A DNA stretch of 64,000 nucleotides from Heterohyrax brucei (GCA_028571685.1 CM053141.1:78291833-78355832); one strand, 5' to 3'; positions 11,926 to 23,554 are shown, numbered from the stretch's first letter. Made by a program: numbers and translations. The notes: generated by a model from the sequence alone, not told the origin.

Positions 11926-12599
11926 AATGACTTTGAACATCTTTTCATGTACTTATTGGCCATTTGTAGATCATCTTGTGTGTGTGTGTGTGCATTAGGT
12001 AGAAGTATACAGAGCAAATTAGTTTCCCATTGAATATGTATATCATCTTTGATGAAATACCTATTCAAATCCTTTGCCTATTTTTTAAACTGAGTTGTTT
12101 ATCTTTTTGTGGTTGAATTATAAAAGTTCATTACATACTCTGGATGTTATGCCTTTATTGGATATATAATTTCTAAGTACTTTCTCCCATTCTGTAGGTT
12201 TTCTTTTTACTTTCTTGATACTGCTCTCTGATATGCTACACAAAAATTTTTAACTTTGGGGAAGTGCAATTGATCTACCTTCTCTTTTGTTTCTCATGCC
12301 TTTGGTGTCATATCTAAGAATTCATTGCCAAATACAAGGTCTTTGAAGTTTATCCCTCCACTTCCTTCTGGGGATTTTACGGTTTTGACTTACATTTGGG
12401 TGACTGAATAATGAATTAATTTTTAACATGGTGAGATGGGTTCCACTTCACTGTTTTGCATGTGGAAATTTAGTTGTCTCAGCTTCTTTTGTTAAAGAGA
12501 TAGTTCTTTTCCATTGGATGGACTTGGCACCCTTGTAAAATTCAACCGACTATAAAAATACAAGGTCTTGCATCTGCTTTTGCATCCTTTAATCATGCA

Positions 12600-12940
12600 C
12601 AGAGCAGAGTGATATTTTAAATTCATAAAATCTGTCATTACTTCCCTGCTTAAAACCTTCAACCCCACTCACTGTATTAAGTCTTGTCATGGACTACAAG
12701 GCTGCATGATCCGGCCCCTGGATTTCAAAATGTCTCATTCCTCCTCATTTTTTCCTGACTTCCTTGGCTCTCAGTTTCTCAAGTACACCGTGCCGTCGTT
12801 GATGACACACGCTGCTGCCCTGTCAGGAATGGTCCATCTCATCCCTGCTCTAGTTGGCTAATTCTGACTGATCTTTCGAGTGTCACTTCCTCAGCCAAGT
12901 CTTCTTTGACTCCTTTCCCTCCTACTTCATTACCTCCCCG
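12600..12940 (+). repeat. L2 (ancient LINE-2) fragment
   Basis: Recognised from 'ctacaaggctgcatgatccg', 'gcccctg' and the 'gtgtcacttcctcagccaag' run, which match the L2 3' ORF region. Heavily diverged. Confidence 0.7.
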
Positions 12941-13600
12941 GCCTATGCCCTGTCGTTTAACCCAAACTACCCTAAACTAAGCCAGGTTCAGTGGGGCTGG
13001 CACTGGCTTGTACCAGCTTATGAGAGCTGAAATTTTACAAGCTGTTTGTAAAACACAACCATTATTAACAAATAAAAAATATTGTAAATTAGCATTTTAA
13101 ATATAATTATATTTTAATTAAATAAATTATAGATTTAGGTGGTGTCTCAGGAAAAAAAAATTTTCAGTTCAGTTAGTAAGACTTGGGCATAATATGCTGC
13201 TCATGATATATAATTTTAATATGGATTTCTGTTCTAACAGCTACACGTTTGAGAAAAACATTTTTCTTTGGTGATCAAAAACAGGATGTGAAACTATGCG
13301 CCCCGAGGGGTTTTGACCAACATGCCATTTTTGCCCCTCAAAATATATGTACTCAGGAAGAGTATTGTCTGGGTACTACCACCAGCAAGGTATTTTTGCA
13401 AGAGAAAGAAAAAAAGTGCAAGTAAATGTTTTGAGATCACTAAGCATCTTGTGAAACTATCTGTAATCTCTAGTTATAGCTATTACTAATTGCTAACCAA
13501 TTTCTTTGGCAGCTATGCCATCGGAACAAGAAAAGGATCTTTCCTCCACTTACAAGAGCCCACCTCCCACTTCCCTAACCACAGACACTCTAATCAAGAA
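12941..13600. other. Unassigned, AT-rich
   Basis: A very AT-rich patch lies at 13060-13140. No gene seen. Confidence 0.4.
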
Positions 13601-13708
13601 TAACATGGTAACACAGTGGTTAGTGCACTTGGCTGCTAACCAAAAGTTTGGCAGTTGGAACTCACCATCCATTCTCAGGGAAAAAGATGCGGTAGTCTGC
13701 TTCCATAA
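13601..13708 (+). repeat. AfroSINE 5' part, split by RTE
   Basis: 'ggctgctaaccaaaagtttg' through 'tctgcttccataaagatt'. The missing 3' part lies at 14903-14985, after the RTE. Confidence 0.8.
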
Positions 13709-14902
13709 AGATTCGTCATTGTGTTGTTAGATGCCATCAAGTCAATTCCAACTTACAGTGATCTTGTGTTCAGCAGAACAAAACACTGCCCTGTCCTGCA
13801 TTCTCCTGGCCCTTTGCTGTGCTTCAGTCCACTGTTGTAGCCACTGTGTCAGCCCACTGAGGGTCTTCCTCTTTTTCAATGACCTTCTATTTGTCCAAAC
13901 AGGATGTCCTACTCCAGGCACTGACTGGTCCTTCCTGACAATATGGCTAGAGTATATGAGACTAATTCTTGGCATCCTTGCTGATAAGGAGCATTCTAGT
14001 TGTACTTTTTCCAGGACAGATTTGTTTGTTCTTACTGACCAGAGTATATTCAGTTTCTTTTTTTTTTTCCCAGCACCACAATTCAAAGGCATAAGTTCTT
14101 CTTTGGTCTTCCTTATTTACCGTCCAGCCTTCACGTGCATAAGAAGCAAATGAAAATACCATGGCTTGGGCCAGCTGCACTTTCATCTTCAAGGTGACAT
14201 CCTTGCATTTCAACATTTTAAAAGGTCTTTGCAGCAGATTTTTCCAGTGCAATATGTTACTTGATTTCTTGACTGCTGCTTCCATGGGCATTGATTGTAG
14301 ATCCCAGTGAAATTAAATCCTTGACAATGTCAGTCTTTTCTCTGTTTTTTGTGATGTTGCTTATTGGTCTAGTCGTGAGGATTTTTGCTTTCTTTACGCT
14401 GAGGTGAAAGCCCTACTGAAGGCTGTGGTCTTAGTTTTCATCAGTGAGGGCGTCAAGTCCTCCTCACTTTCAGCAAGGAAGGTTGTGTCATCTGCATATC
14501 ACAGGTTGTTAATGAGTATTCCACCAATTCTGATACTGCTTTGTTCTTCATGTAGTCTAACTTCCCGAATTATCTGCTCAGCATACAGATTGAATAAGTA
14601 CAGTGAAAGAATATGCCCCCGACATATAACTTTCCTGACTTTAAACTGTTAGGTATCTCCTTGTTCAGTTCAAACAACTGTCTCTTGATCTGTGTACAGG
14701 TTCCTCATGAGCACAGCTAAGTGTTTCAGAATTCCCATTCTTCACAATGTTACCTATAATTTGTTATAATCCGCACAGTTGAATGCCTTTGAATAGTCAA
14801 TAAAACACAGACAAGCATTTTTCTGGGGTTCTCTGCTTTCAACGAGGATCCACCCGACATAAGTGAGGATGCCCCTTGTTCTACATCCTCCATTTGAATC
14901 AG
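13709..14902 (-). repeat. RTE-type LINE, RT domain to 3' end
   Basis: Minus strand. Near 14760-14820 the frame reads CFIDYSKAFNCADYNKL, the reverse transcriptase motif A region of RTE elements. The remainder corresponds to the C-terminal part of the polyprotein and the 3' end, with tail 'cattgtgttgttagatgcc'. Several stops and a T-run (14060-14069) show that it is inactive. Confidence 0.88.
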
Positions 14903-14985
14903 CCTTGGGAACCCTATGGGGCAGCTCTCTATTCTGTAGGGTCGATATGAGTTGAAATCGACTCAGAAGTAAAGCATTGGTTTTC
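14903..14985 (+). repeat. AfroSINE 3' part, split by RTE
   Basis: Continues 13601-13708: 'gggaaccctatggggcagc', 'gggtcgatatgagttg', 'aaatcgactcag'. Confidence 0.8.
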
Positions 14986-15469
14986 TGGTTTCTGGAATGC
15001 CTCTGTAGCAGTACAGTTTCCCTCATTTAGCCTCCCTCTTTGGATCCCGCTGTCTCACCTGAATCAGCTATGCTGTTCCTGGTTTAGGGTGTAGTCTTTA
15101 CCTGGAATAAACTATGATTTTATCTTAAACAGACTTGGTTTTCTGTGCAAATATGATGTCATTTTATGCTACTGTGCAAGTGTTTCAAATTCTAACCTTG
15201 ACTATGGTAATAGCTTGAAATCAGCAATACTCTGAGTGTTCACAACACAGAAATAAGCAAATGCTACAAATTAAGTCATTTGTGTGTGTATATGTGTCTT
15301 TTTCCCCAGAGACCCAATTTTTAACATTTTTACCAGAACACTGCTACTGACCAGACCCTTCATTACATGCTGTCACGGTACCCTGAACTTCCCTGCTGTG
15401 GTGCTTCCCATGCTTGTAATCTTATAAACAGTTATTTAAAATAAGCAGAGCATTTCATATCTATATTTC
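14986..15469. other. Unassigned sequence
   Basis: No gene or repeat recognised. Confidence 0.4.
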
Positions 15470-15575
15470 TCTGTAAACTCTGTGAGGGAGGCGGTGGAGT
15501 CCAAGTTGTTCCCCACTGATCTCTGCGCCCAACAACTTAGCACAGTTCTTGGCACATGGTATTTGTTAGTTCTGT
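15470..15575 (+). repeat. L2/MIR-type 3' end
   Basis: 'aactctgtgagggaggcgg', 'cagttcttggcacatggta': the terminal region of LINE-2. Confidence 0.6.
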
Positions 15576-15719
15576 TAACAGATCATCAAAGAGGCCCAAG
15601 AAGCTAAACTCCAGTGTTGTAAATACAGAGGGATTTGTAGCAGGGATTCATCTTGAAGAGTATGAAATTTTGCATTTCACTGCTTGGGCTATCTTGAGGA
15701 TTTAAATATTGGTGATCAT

Positions 15720-15840
15720 TTTAACCTCATAGCGACCCTATAGGACAGAATAGAACTAGTCCATAGAGTTTGTAAGGAACACTAGGTGGATTCAAACTGC
15801 CAACCTTTTGGTTAGGAGATGTAGCACTTAACCAGTATGC
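15720..15840 (-). repeat. AfroSINE, 3' tail missing
   Basis: 'catagcgaccctataggac', 'ccaaccttttggttagg', 'gcacttaaccagtatg' in antisense orientation. Confidence 0.85.
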
Positions 15841-15897
15841 AAGATCACTATGAGTCAGACTTGGATGACAGTAGGTTTGGTTTTTTTTTTTTGGTTT
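15841..15897 (+). repeat. AfroSINE 3' fragment abutting the antisense copy
   Basis: 'gatcactatgagtcagac' followed by a 'ggtttggttttttt' tail. It directly touches the 5' end of the copy at 15720-15840. Confidence 0.75.
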
Positions 15898-15930
15898 TAG
15901 AATCATTTAATTATGTTCAAAAGTCTTACC

Positions 15931-15951
15931 AAAAAAAAAAAAAAAAAAAAA
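15931..15951. repeat. A21 homopolymer
   Basis: Twenty-one consecutive A, with no recognisable element body directly upstream. Confidence 0.9.
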
Positions 15952-16640
15952 TCTCAGCAAGCTTAAACCTATCTTTGAGATCTTTTTAATAAGAAGATCA
16001 CCAGCAATGACCAAATGTCATTTCACCTTGGCTGTCTGTACAGGCTTAACTTACAAATGGCCTGTTTCATGTAGCACCTGCATGTCATGCTCCAACCGGC
16101 TGGACTGGGGAGACTTAAGCTTGCCAATGCAGCGTCTTGCAGTCAATCTATGGCACTGTGTATTTACTTCTTCCAGCTCTAGACCTTGCTTTGGCTTTCA
16201 GAAGAGGGAACAAAACGACCCATAACCCAAGTAAGATCAATGTGCTTCATTTTGTTGAGGTCTTACTTGTCAGTGATTGGAAGCTAGCACGAGAGTACCA
16301 AGGCCTACTTTTCTGCCCTCACTTGGGATACCTGAGGAGAGAAAGCCAGCATTCCTCCTAACCCGCATCAGCACTGAAATGCCCAGTTATCACTTCCCTC
16401 AGCACACGTCCCTGTGAAAGACGCTGCCGCAGTAGGGCTGGAGTCCAGTCTTTCCGAGTCAGTTTTCAGAGCCAATGACCCAGTCGCAAGGCCAGTTGGA
16501 CTTTTCCACCAGTCTACCATGCTCAGTTTCACCCGTCCCTCCCCACATCAAAGATAGGGTAAAACACACGTGAAACTGCTCACCACAGATAAGTAAGTCA
16601 ATACGATTGAGCTGTGCATGCCTTGCTCAGTGCAAGCCAG
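15952..16640. other. Unassigned sequence
   Basis: No gene or family recognised. Confidence 0.4.
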
Positions 16641-16649
16641 CTTATACTG

Positions 16650-18960
16650 TGCTGATTGGTTAATGTACCTTTGTTGCCATTCAAGTCATTTGTCATACAA
16701 AAACTTACACACTCTGTTATGTGACACTAGCTGCTCTCCGCACACTGTGACGACACACTCCTCCTCTCTACCCTGGATTTCCCGTGTCCATTCAACTAGC
16801 TTCTGTCTCCCTCTGCCCTGTCCTCTCACCTCTGGACAGGAGCTTCCCAGTCAGTCTTATGGATCTATTTAGGCCAAGAAGCACACTCTTTGTCAGTATG
16901 ATTTTATATCTATAATCCAATCCAATCTTGATCTGAAAAATTGGCTTCAGGATTGGTTTTAGTTCTAGGATAATAGAGAGTCTGGGGACTATGTCTTCTG
17001 GGGACCTCCTGGTCTGTCAGACCAGCAAGTCTAGTCTTTTTGCCAGACTTTAAGTTCTGTACCCCACTGTTCTCCCACTACATCATGGATTCTTTGTTGT
17101 ATCCCTTAACTGTGCCCTGGACTAGTGTTTCCCTTTTATCTTTGATGTTTCTTCATTCTCCATCACTCCAGGTGGGCTATGACCAACTGATGCTCCTTAG
17201 TGGCTTGCTAGCTTTCAAGACTCCAGACACCACTCACCAAAGTGGGATGTAGAAGTTTCTTGATAAACTTTGTTATGCCAATTAACCTAGATGTTCCTTG
17301 AAACCATGGTGCCCAGACTCCTGCCCCTGCTACTCTGTTCCTCAGAGTTGTATTAAGAAAGTGTCTTAGATTTTGGTGTAGACCAGTTGTGCTGACGACC
17401 CTGTATTGTGTGTTGCCCTTCCCTTCACCTCAAAGAATTCTTGTCTACCCTTCTTTTTCCCTTCCCACTCCCGTAACCATCAAAGAATTTTTTCTCTGTG
17501 TTTAAACCTTTTTGTAAGTTCTTACAATGGTAGTCTCATACAATATTTGTCCTTTTGTGACTGACTAATCTGACTCAGCATAATGTCTTCCAGATTCCTC
17601 TGTTATATTTCACAAACTCATAGTTGTCCTTTATCATTGTATGGTATTTCATTGTGTGAATATACTATAGTTTGTTTCTTCCTCTGCTGATGGATACTTA
17701 GGTTGATTCAACCTTTTTACTATTGTGGACAGTGCTATACTGAACACTGGTGTGCATATACCTAGTCTAGGTTATATTCCAGGGAATGAGATAACTGAAT
17801 CATGTGATATTCCTATTTCTAGCTTTTTAAGGAAGCACCAGATTGATTTCCAAAGTGGTTGTACTGTTTTACATTCCCATCAGCACTGTGTAAGTGTTCT
17901 GATCTCTCCATAGCTGCTCTAACATTTAGTATTTTTTTGTTTTATGGATTGATGCTAGCCTTGTTGGGGTGAGATGGTATCTCATTGTAGTTTGGATCTG
18001 CATTTCTCTAATGGCTAATGATTGTGAGCATTTCTTCATGAATCTGTTAGTGGTCTGAATGTTTTCTTTGGTGAAGTGCCTGTTCATATCCTTTGCTCAT
18101 TTTAACTTATTTTTATTTTTGTTGTTAATGTTTTACAGTGTCTTATGGATCCAACTCAATGGCACTTAGCTGGCTGGCTATAAATTTAGAGATTAGATGA
18201 TGATTGCGTTTGTCATAGCCAAATATTTTTTTTTCCCAGTCTGTGGGTTGTCTTTTTACTCTTTTGGTGAAGTCTTTGGATGAGTATAAGTGTTTGAGTT
18301 TTAGGATTTTCTGGTTACCTATTTCTTTTCTAGAGTTTGTGCATTGTTAGTAGTGTTGATGCCATGCATTAAGGATCATGGTGTTGTCCCTATTTTTCCT
18401 TTTGTGATCTCTATCATTTTAGATTTTAGGTCTCTGGTTCATTTTGAGTTAGCTTTTGTGCATGGTACAAGATATGGGTCTTGTTTCATTTTTTTGCAGA
18501 TGGATAGCCAGTTATACCAAGGACATTTGTTAAGGAGATGGTCATTTCCCCAATTAATGGACTTCAGGCTGTTGTCAAATATCAGCAGCTCACAGGTGGA
18601 TGATTTTATGTCTGGGTTCTCAATTCTGTTCCGTCAGACTATGTATCTGTTGTTGTACCAGTAGCAGATTGTTCTGGCTACTGTAGTGGTATAATAGTTT
18701 CTAAAATCAGGCAGTGTGAAGCCTCCCGCTTGGTTCTTCCTCAGTACAGTAATGCTTTGGATAATGCTTATCCAGGGCCTCCTCCTTTTCCATATGAAGT
18801 TAGTAATTTGTTTCTCCATCTCCTTAAAAATGCCTTTGGATTTTGAATCAGGAGTGCATTCTATCTTCTTCCTCTTTATAATGATTTTTTATGCCAAACA
18901 TTATGAATTTTATATCAAGTGTTGACTCTGTATTCTTTTAAAGAATGGCCAATTTGGCTT
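16650..18960 (-). repeat. L1 3' half with complete long 3' UTR
   Basis: The minus frame at 18634-18819 encodes an ORF2 stretch (KQITNFIWKRRRPWISI, then NQAGGFTLPDFRNYYTTT). Moving left come the L1 3' ORF2/UTR blocks and then a module whose antisense reads 'ggtgagtggtgtctggagtc' and 'gaaagctagcaagc', ending near 16650. The same module occurs alone at 31350 and, diverged, at 61670. A foreign-looking 42-base patch is noted at 18137-18178. Confidence 0.85.
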
Positions 18961-19157
18961 AGCATGGATTAGTTTAATCCTTTTAAAGTTTGTTCTTCAA
19001 AACTTTTGAGTTCTAGAGGATCCATTATCCTAAAGCCAGTTGGGCCCCACATTTAAGGCACGGCCCTTCTGGAGGGTACACTGAATGTCCCACACACTCA
19101 ATGAGACTGCTTCACCTAGCACAGGGAACTTGAATGCCTTCTAGCTCTTGAGAATTA

Positions 19158-19350
19158 TTGTTGTTAGGTGTCACTGAGTAGATTGAAGCTCATAGCAAAC
19201 CCATGTGACAGAACAGAACTACTCCATAGAGTTTTCTAGGGTGTAATCCTTACTGGAGCGGACTGCCACATCCTTCTGCAAAACAGCTGAGTGGTTCAAA
19301 CTGCCAGCCTTTTGATCAGTAGCTGAATGCTTAGCCGTTGTGCCTCCAGG
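19158..19350 (-). repeat. AfroSINE, RTE-tailed subtype
   Basis: 'ttgttgttaggtgtcactga' tail, 'tccatagagttttctagggt', and the long middle 'gtaatccttactggagcgga'. Confidence 0.85.
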
Positions 19351-19431
19351 ATTCGCTGTTTGTTTTATCACTCCTTGGTAATTTCTGTTTTCCCTGAAGA
19401 CGTCTAGCCTACTGGAGTTTCACTGTAAGTA

Positions 19432-19988
19432 TGTTATCTTAGTCATCTAGTGCTGCTGTAACAGAAATACCACCAGGGGAATGGCTTTGACAAAGAGAAA
19501 TTTATTTTCTCACAGTTGTGCAACTTGTCAATCCAAATTTAGGGCACTGTCTTCAGGGGAATGCTTCCTATTTCTGCTGGCTCTGCAGCAAAGTCCTTGT
19601 CATCATTCTTTCCTTGGTATGGGAGCACGTCAGGACAGGAACCTGAGGGCTAAAGGACATGATCTGCTCCCTGCACTGTTCTCTTGGCAGTATGAAGTAC
19701 CTCAGCTCTCTGCTTGCTTTCTTTTCCTTTTATCTCTTGCAAGATAAAAAGTGATACAGGCCATACCCTAGGGAAACTCCTTTCGTATTTCATCAGGGAT
19801 ATGACCTGTGTAAGGGTGTTATATCCCACACTGAACTTCTTTAACTACAGGCAGATATTATGATTTATAACACATAGGAAAATCACTAAAATGGAGGAAA
19901 ACCATACAATATTGGGAATCATCGTGCAGCCAAATGGACATACACATTAAGGGTGGGCGGGGGAGGGCACCTAATTGAAGCCATGACA
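19432..19988 (-). repeat. ERVL-MaLR-like LTR
   Basis: 'cttagtcatctagtgctgct', 'gagaaatttattttctcac', 'tgggaatcatcgtgcagcc', ends near 'ccatgaca'. No clear 5-base duplication survives. Confidence 0.78.
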
Positions 19989-20622
19989 CACACCCTATGC
20001 GGATTCCCAGAGCTCTGTGTAACACTGGTCTCTCAAGTTCTCTGTCCTGCAAATGTTAATCACCTTGATATCTCCAAATTCTAATCTCTGTTTAGATTTC
20101 TCCTTCTTTCACCAAAGTCTGGGCACTATCTCCAAATAAAACGCCCAGATGATAGTTAGGCTTTTGCCAAGGATCACGGTTTTATGATTTCTGTTGTCTA
20201 ATGTCTGAAAATAGTTTTGTTTCTTTGGTTGGTTGGTTTTGGTTTTTTTTCCCTGTTTTCCTAGTACTATATGGCAGGGAGGTAATTTTGTATCATATAC
20301 TTTCGTATCATTGGGAGCGCAACTAAGTATGTTCTTAGCAGTGGATTACCAGATTAACAGAGGCTCCAGTATAAAACACGAAGACAAGAAAGAATGCAAG
20401 GAATAGAAAGAAACATGGTTTTTAATATGTGTAGTTAGAATACTCACAGAGATTAAAAATATGTCAGCAAAAATCAAAAGTTTAACAGAAGACTTTAAAG
20501 GTAAAATTGAAGAAATTTTCAGACAGTAGAACAAAATACAAAGAGATGGAAAACATAAGAAGAGATTAAAAAATTATAAGACTGATCAACAAAACCCAAA
20601 TTTCTAATTAAAATGATCTCTA
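19989..20622. other. Unassigned sequence
   Basis: No gene or repeat recognised. Confidence 0.4.
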
Positions 20623-20631
20623 GAAACAGAG

Positions 20632-20796
20632 TTGTTATTGTTGTTAGGTGCTATTGAGTCAGCTCCAACTCACAGCAACCCTATAGGTCAGAGTAGAACT
20701 GCCCTGTAGAGTTTCCAAGGAGCATCTGGTGGATTTGAACTGCTGACCTCTTGGTTCACAGCCATAGCACTTCACCACTACACCACCAGGGTTTCT
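20632..20796 (-). repeat. AfroSINE with target duplication
   Basis: Full antisense copy from 'ttgttattgttgttaggtgc' to 'accaccagggtttct'. Flanked by gaaacagag (20623-20631) and gaaagagag (20797-20805). Confidence 0.9.
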
Positions 20797-20825
20797 GAAA
20801 GAGAGGCTAGAATAAAAAAGATAAA

Positions 20826-20843
20826 ATATATATATATATATAT
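20826..20843. repeat. TA dinucleotide repeat
   Basis: Alternating TA run. Confidence 0.85.
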
Positions 20844-20960
20844 TTTAAAAGAAAATAAAAGTTCCTAAACTGAGGTGTATAGACGTCTAGATTTAAAGGG
20901 ACCACAATTTGTACTTCCATGCATAATAACCATTTTAAAAATCCACATCAAAATATATTA

Positions 20961-21127
20961 AAAACCAAAGACAAGTCCATTTCTGTTAAGTTGATTCCAA
21001 CTTAGAGATCCTGTATGATAGGATAGAGCTTCTCCACAGTGTTTCCAAGGAATAGCTGGTAAATTCACTCTACTGACCTTTCAGTTAGCAGCTAAACTCT
21101 TAACCACTCCACCATGAGGTGTCCCAC
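20961..21127 (-). repeat. AfroSINE with target duplication
   Basis: 'gtccatttctgttaagttg' to 'ttaaccactccaccatgagg'. Flanked by caaaatatatta (20949-20960) and caaaatacataa (21128-21139). Confidence 0.88.
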
Positions 21128-21373
21128 CAAAATACATAATGACAAAATTCTAGGGTACCTGGGGAAATTAGAAATTAGAATGGCACAGTAACACAGGAAA
21201 CTAGAAGACAATAGCCTAAAGCCTACAACTTTTGAAGGGTCATGATTTCCAATCTAGAATTTCATATCCACACTATCAGTCAAGGTGACCACTGTTTTTT
21301 GTTTTGAGTTCATACTGCTATCTGACTTTTAAAACTTTGATTATGTATTACTTCAATAAAATTTAAATAAATA

Positions 21374-21529
21374 AAAACAAAAGCAAACAAACTCAGTGCC
21401 ATCAAGTCGATTCTGGCTCATAGAGACCCTATAGGAGAGAGTAGAACTGCTTCATAGTTTCCAAGGAGCTCCTAGTAGATTTGAAGGTCAGCAGACATAG
21501 CACTGAACAACTACATCACCAGCATTTCC
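21374..21529 (-). repeat. AfroSINE
   Basis: 'ctcagtgccatcaagtcgat', 'agagtagaactgcttcatag', 'ccagcatttcc'. A small deletion lies in the middle. Confidence 0.85.
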
Positions 21530-22019
21530 AAATAAAGAGAAAGACGCCTAGCAACCCAAGTTCTCAAACACTGAACACATTTCTAACACATAGTCTTTCC
21601 TGATTTCCAAAGGAATCTAAGTGTAAGGTTATATGAGGTCAGGTCCCATGGATCTCTGAATCTGTCAGGTCAGTACAGGTCCAGATAATGGTCTTTCAGC
21701 CCTGCAGACTGGACTTTTGATAGTCTAGTATCAAAGAATGCTGCACCCTCCAGAGACTGGAATACACTATGTGAATTTATACCAGCAGGCCAATTTAGTA
21801 ATTTACAATGAGAACTATAACTATCAAAGCTGGAAATTTGTGTTGGCAAGTCTGCACATCCTCTACTTAATTGGGAAACATACTTCAAAAATGCCGTTAT
21901 AATCAGAGGGCTACTTAAAAGCAGAATCGAAGAGAAGGGTATTATATAGTCTTTAGGAAGATTTTAATCAGGCTATAATAGCCTAGTGAGTCACACACGT
22001 CTTTTAATAGCTACCACAG
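21530..22019. other. Unassigned sequence
   Basis: No gene or repeat recognised. Confidence 0.4.
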
Positions 22020-22180
22020 ATGTGTAAACTTTTTTCTATAAAGGGCCAGATACTCAACATTTTGTCCTTTACAGGCTTTATCTGTTGCAACTATTCAACT
22101 CTGCCACTACAGAGCAGAAGCAGCCACTGACAACATGTAAACAAATGGGCCTGAGTGTGTTTCAGAAAAACTTGATCAGA
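22020..22180 (+). mobile_element. hAT-Charlie non-autonomous element (MER3-like)
   Basis: 'ctataaagggccagatactc', 'gttgcaactattcaactctg' and 'agcagaagcagccactgaca' match the old mammalian element that ends 'agggccagatagtaaat'. The name is from memory. Confidence 0.6.
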
Positions 22181-22475
22181 TACCATGCAGACTAGAGCTC
22201 CTCTGGCTAGTCTAGGAAACTGACATAGTCTTTGCTTCTCCTTTCTACATTTCAATAACTTTTTTTGTATCTTTAAACTCTTAGAGTAGGGAAAAATATA
22301 TCTGATTGTACTCCTAAATGATGGCATCTGAGTTAGCTAAAGGGAAATACCTTAAACCCAATATGTGATCAGCCTCAAAATTACCCTGTATGGAAAGTTA
22401 TTTCAGGGTTTTTTTCATGGAGGCAATGAGTCACACCAATGATGAAATTTATGTGTCTTTCAAAGAGAATGGAAA
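22181..22475. other. Unassigned sequence
   Basis: No gene or repeat recognised. Confidence 0.35.
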
Positions 22476-22511
22476 CCTTCTTCCTTCCCTCCCTCCCTCC
22501 CTCCCTCCCTG
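22476..22511. repeat. (CCCT)n / CTTC simple repeat
   Basis: Pyrimidine-only 4-base units. Confidence 0.85.
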
Positions 22512-22539
22512 CTTCTCCTTTCCTCCAATTTCCTCTATC

Positions 22540-23498
22540 TGTTTTGGTCATCCAGTGCTGCTATAACAGAAACAACACAAGTGGATGGCTTTAACAAAGA
22601 GATGTTTATTCTGTCACAGTCCAGTAGGCTACGAGTCCAAATTCAGGATGTCAGCCCCAGAGGAAGGCTTTCTTAGTCCGTCAGCTCTAAAGGATGGTTC
22701 TTACCAGTTTTTCCTTGGTCTATGAGCATTTTAGCACAGGATCCCCAGGTCCAAAGGATGTACTCTGGTTCTGGTGTTGCTTTCTTGGTGGTATGAGGTC
22801 CCAGTGTCTCTCTGTTGGCTTCTGTTTTTTATATCGCAAAAGAGATTGGCTTAAGATGCTGTCTTGGTCATCAACTGCTGCTGGATCAGAAATACCACAA
22901 GTGGACGGCTTTAACAAATAGAAATTTGATCTCTCACAGTCCAGATTTAGCATGTTAGCTCCAGGGAAAGTCTTTCTTTCTGTGTCAAGACGGCCTGGGC
23001 TGTCAGTCTTTCCCTGGCCGTCAGTCTTTCCCTGGCCGTCAGTCTTTTCCTGGCAGGAACCTCTGCTCCCAGCACAGCTTTCTTGGTCTGAGGTGCTCGT
23101 CTCTGCTTTCTTCTCTCTTTTATGCCTCAGAAAAGACTGGCTGAAGAGATCTAATCTTGTCACTGCCACTAATCCCTCTCATTACATCCTGGGGATCAGG
23201 TTTACTACACATAGGGAACTATCATCACATGACAAATTGGTGGGCAACCATTCAATATCGGGAATCATGATCTAGCCAACTTAACAGGTATTTGGGGACC
23301 CACAATACAATCCATAACAGACACTACCTTATCTTGTAGGTATCAACAATATAAATACCAGTAATCCATCCTACTGTAATGATAGGATTTATAGGGAGGT
23401 CACTTCAGACAGCAGAGTGGTAGATAATCATATAACACTGGGAATTATGATGTACCCAGTTGACAGATATTGGGGGGTACACAGTTCAGTCCAAGACA
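22540..23498 (-). repeat. ERVL-MaLR-like LTR interrupted by a second LTR
   Basis: The left part (22540-22859) runs from 'ttggtcatccagtgctgct' to 'agagattggcttaaga'. The right part (23320-23498) resumes with 'gacactaccttatcttgtag' and ends 'gtccaagaca'. The join recreates the family order seen in intact copies. Confidence 0.78.
22860..23319 (-). repeat. ERVL-MaLR-like LTR inserted into the LTR above
   Basis: 460 bases, TG...CA ends, 'tcttggtcatcaactgctgc' to 'caatccataaca'. Flanks gatgc (22855-22859) and gacac (23320-23324) look like a decayed 5-base duplication. It contains a three-copy 18-base tandem at 23002-23055. Confidence 0.78.
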
Positions 23499-23554
23499 CC
23501 TTTCTTCCTCTTGTTTCTTGGTGTCTTCCCAAGCCTCTGAATTTTTGGTCATTG

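Larger units (their letters stand above)
10240..12590 (-). repeat. Long minus-strand L1 3' region, broken by two AfroSINEs and an LTR
   Basis: Antisense L1 order is continuous across the gaps: 'caatccagtggcattaatta', 'aatcatacaatatttgtcc', 'cacttgggttgtttccac', 'tggtatctcactgcagttt', 'ggatatataatttctaagta' and 'tggacttggcacccttgta'. The interruptions are at 10541-10726, 11119-11608 and 11714-11925. The ORF2 portion is dead. Confidence 0.85.

Noticed and set aside
13731..14153. 140-codon plus-strand open frame
   Set aside because: It runs antisense through an RTE element; the meaningful RTE coding signal is on the minus strand.
22720..23169. 149-codon minus-strand frame with repeats of KTDGQG
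   Set aside because: Translation of the 18-base tandem within LTR sequence.
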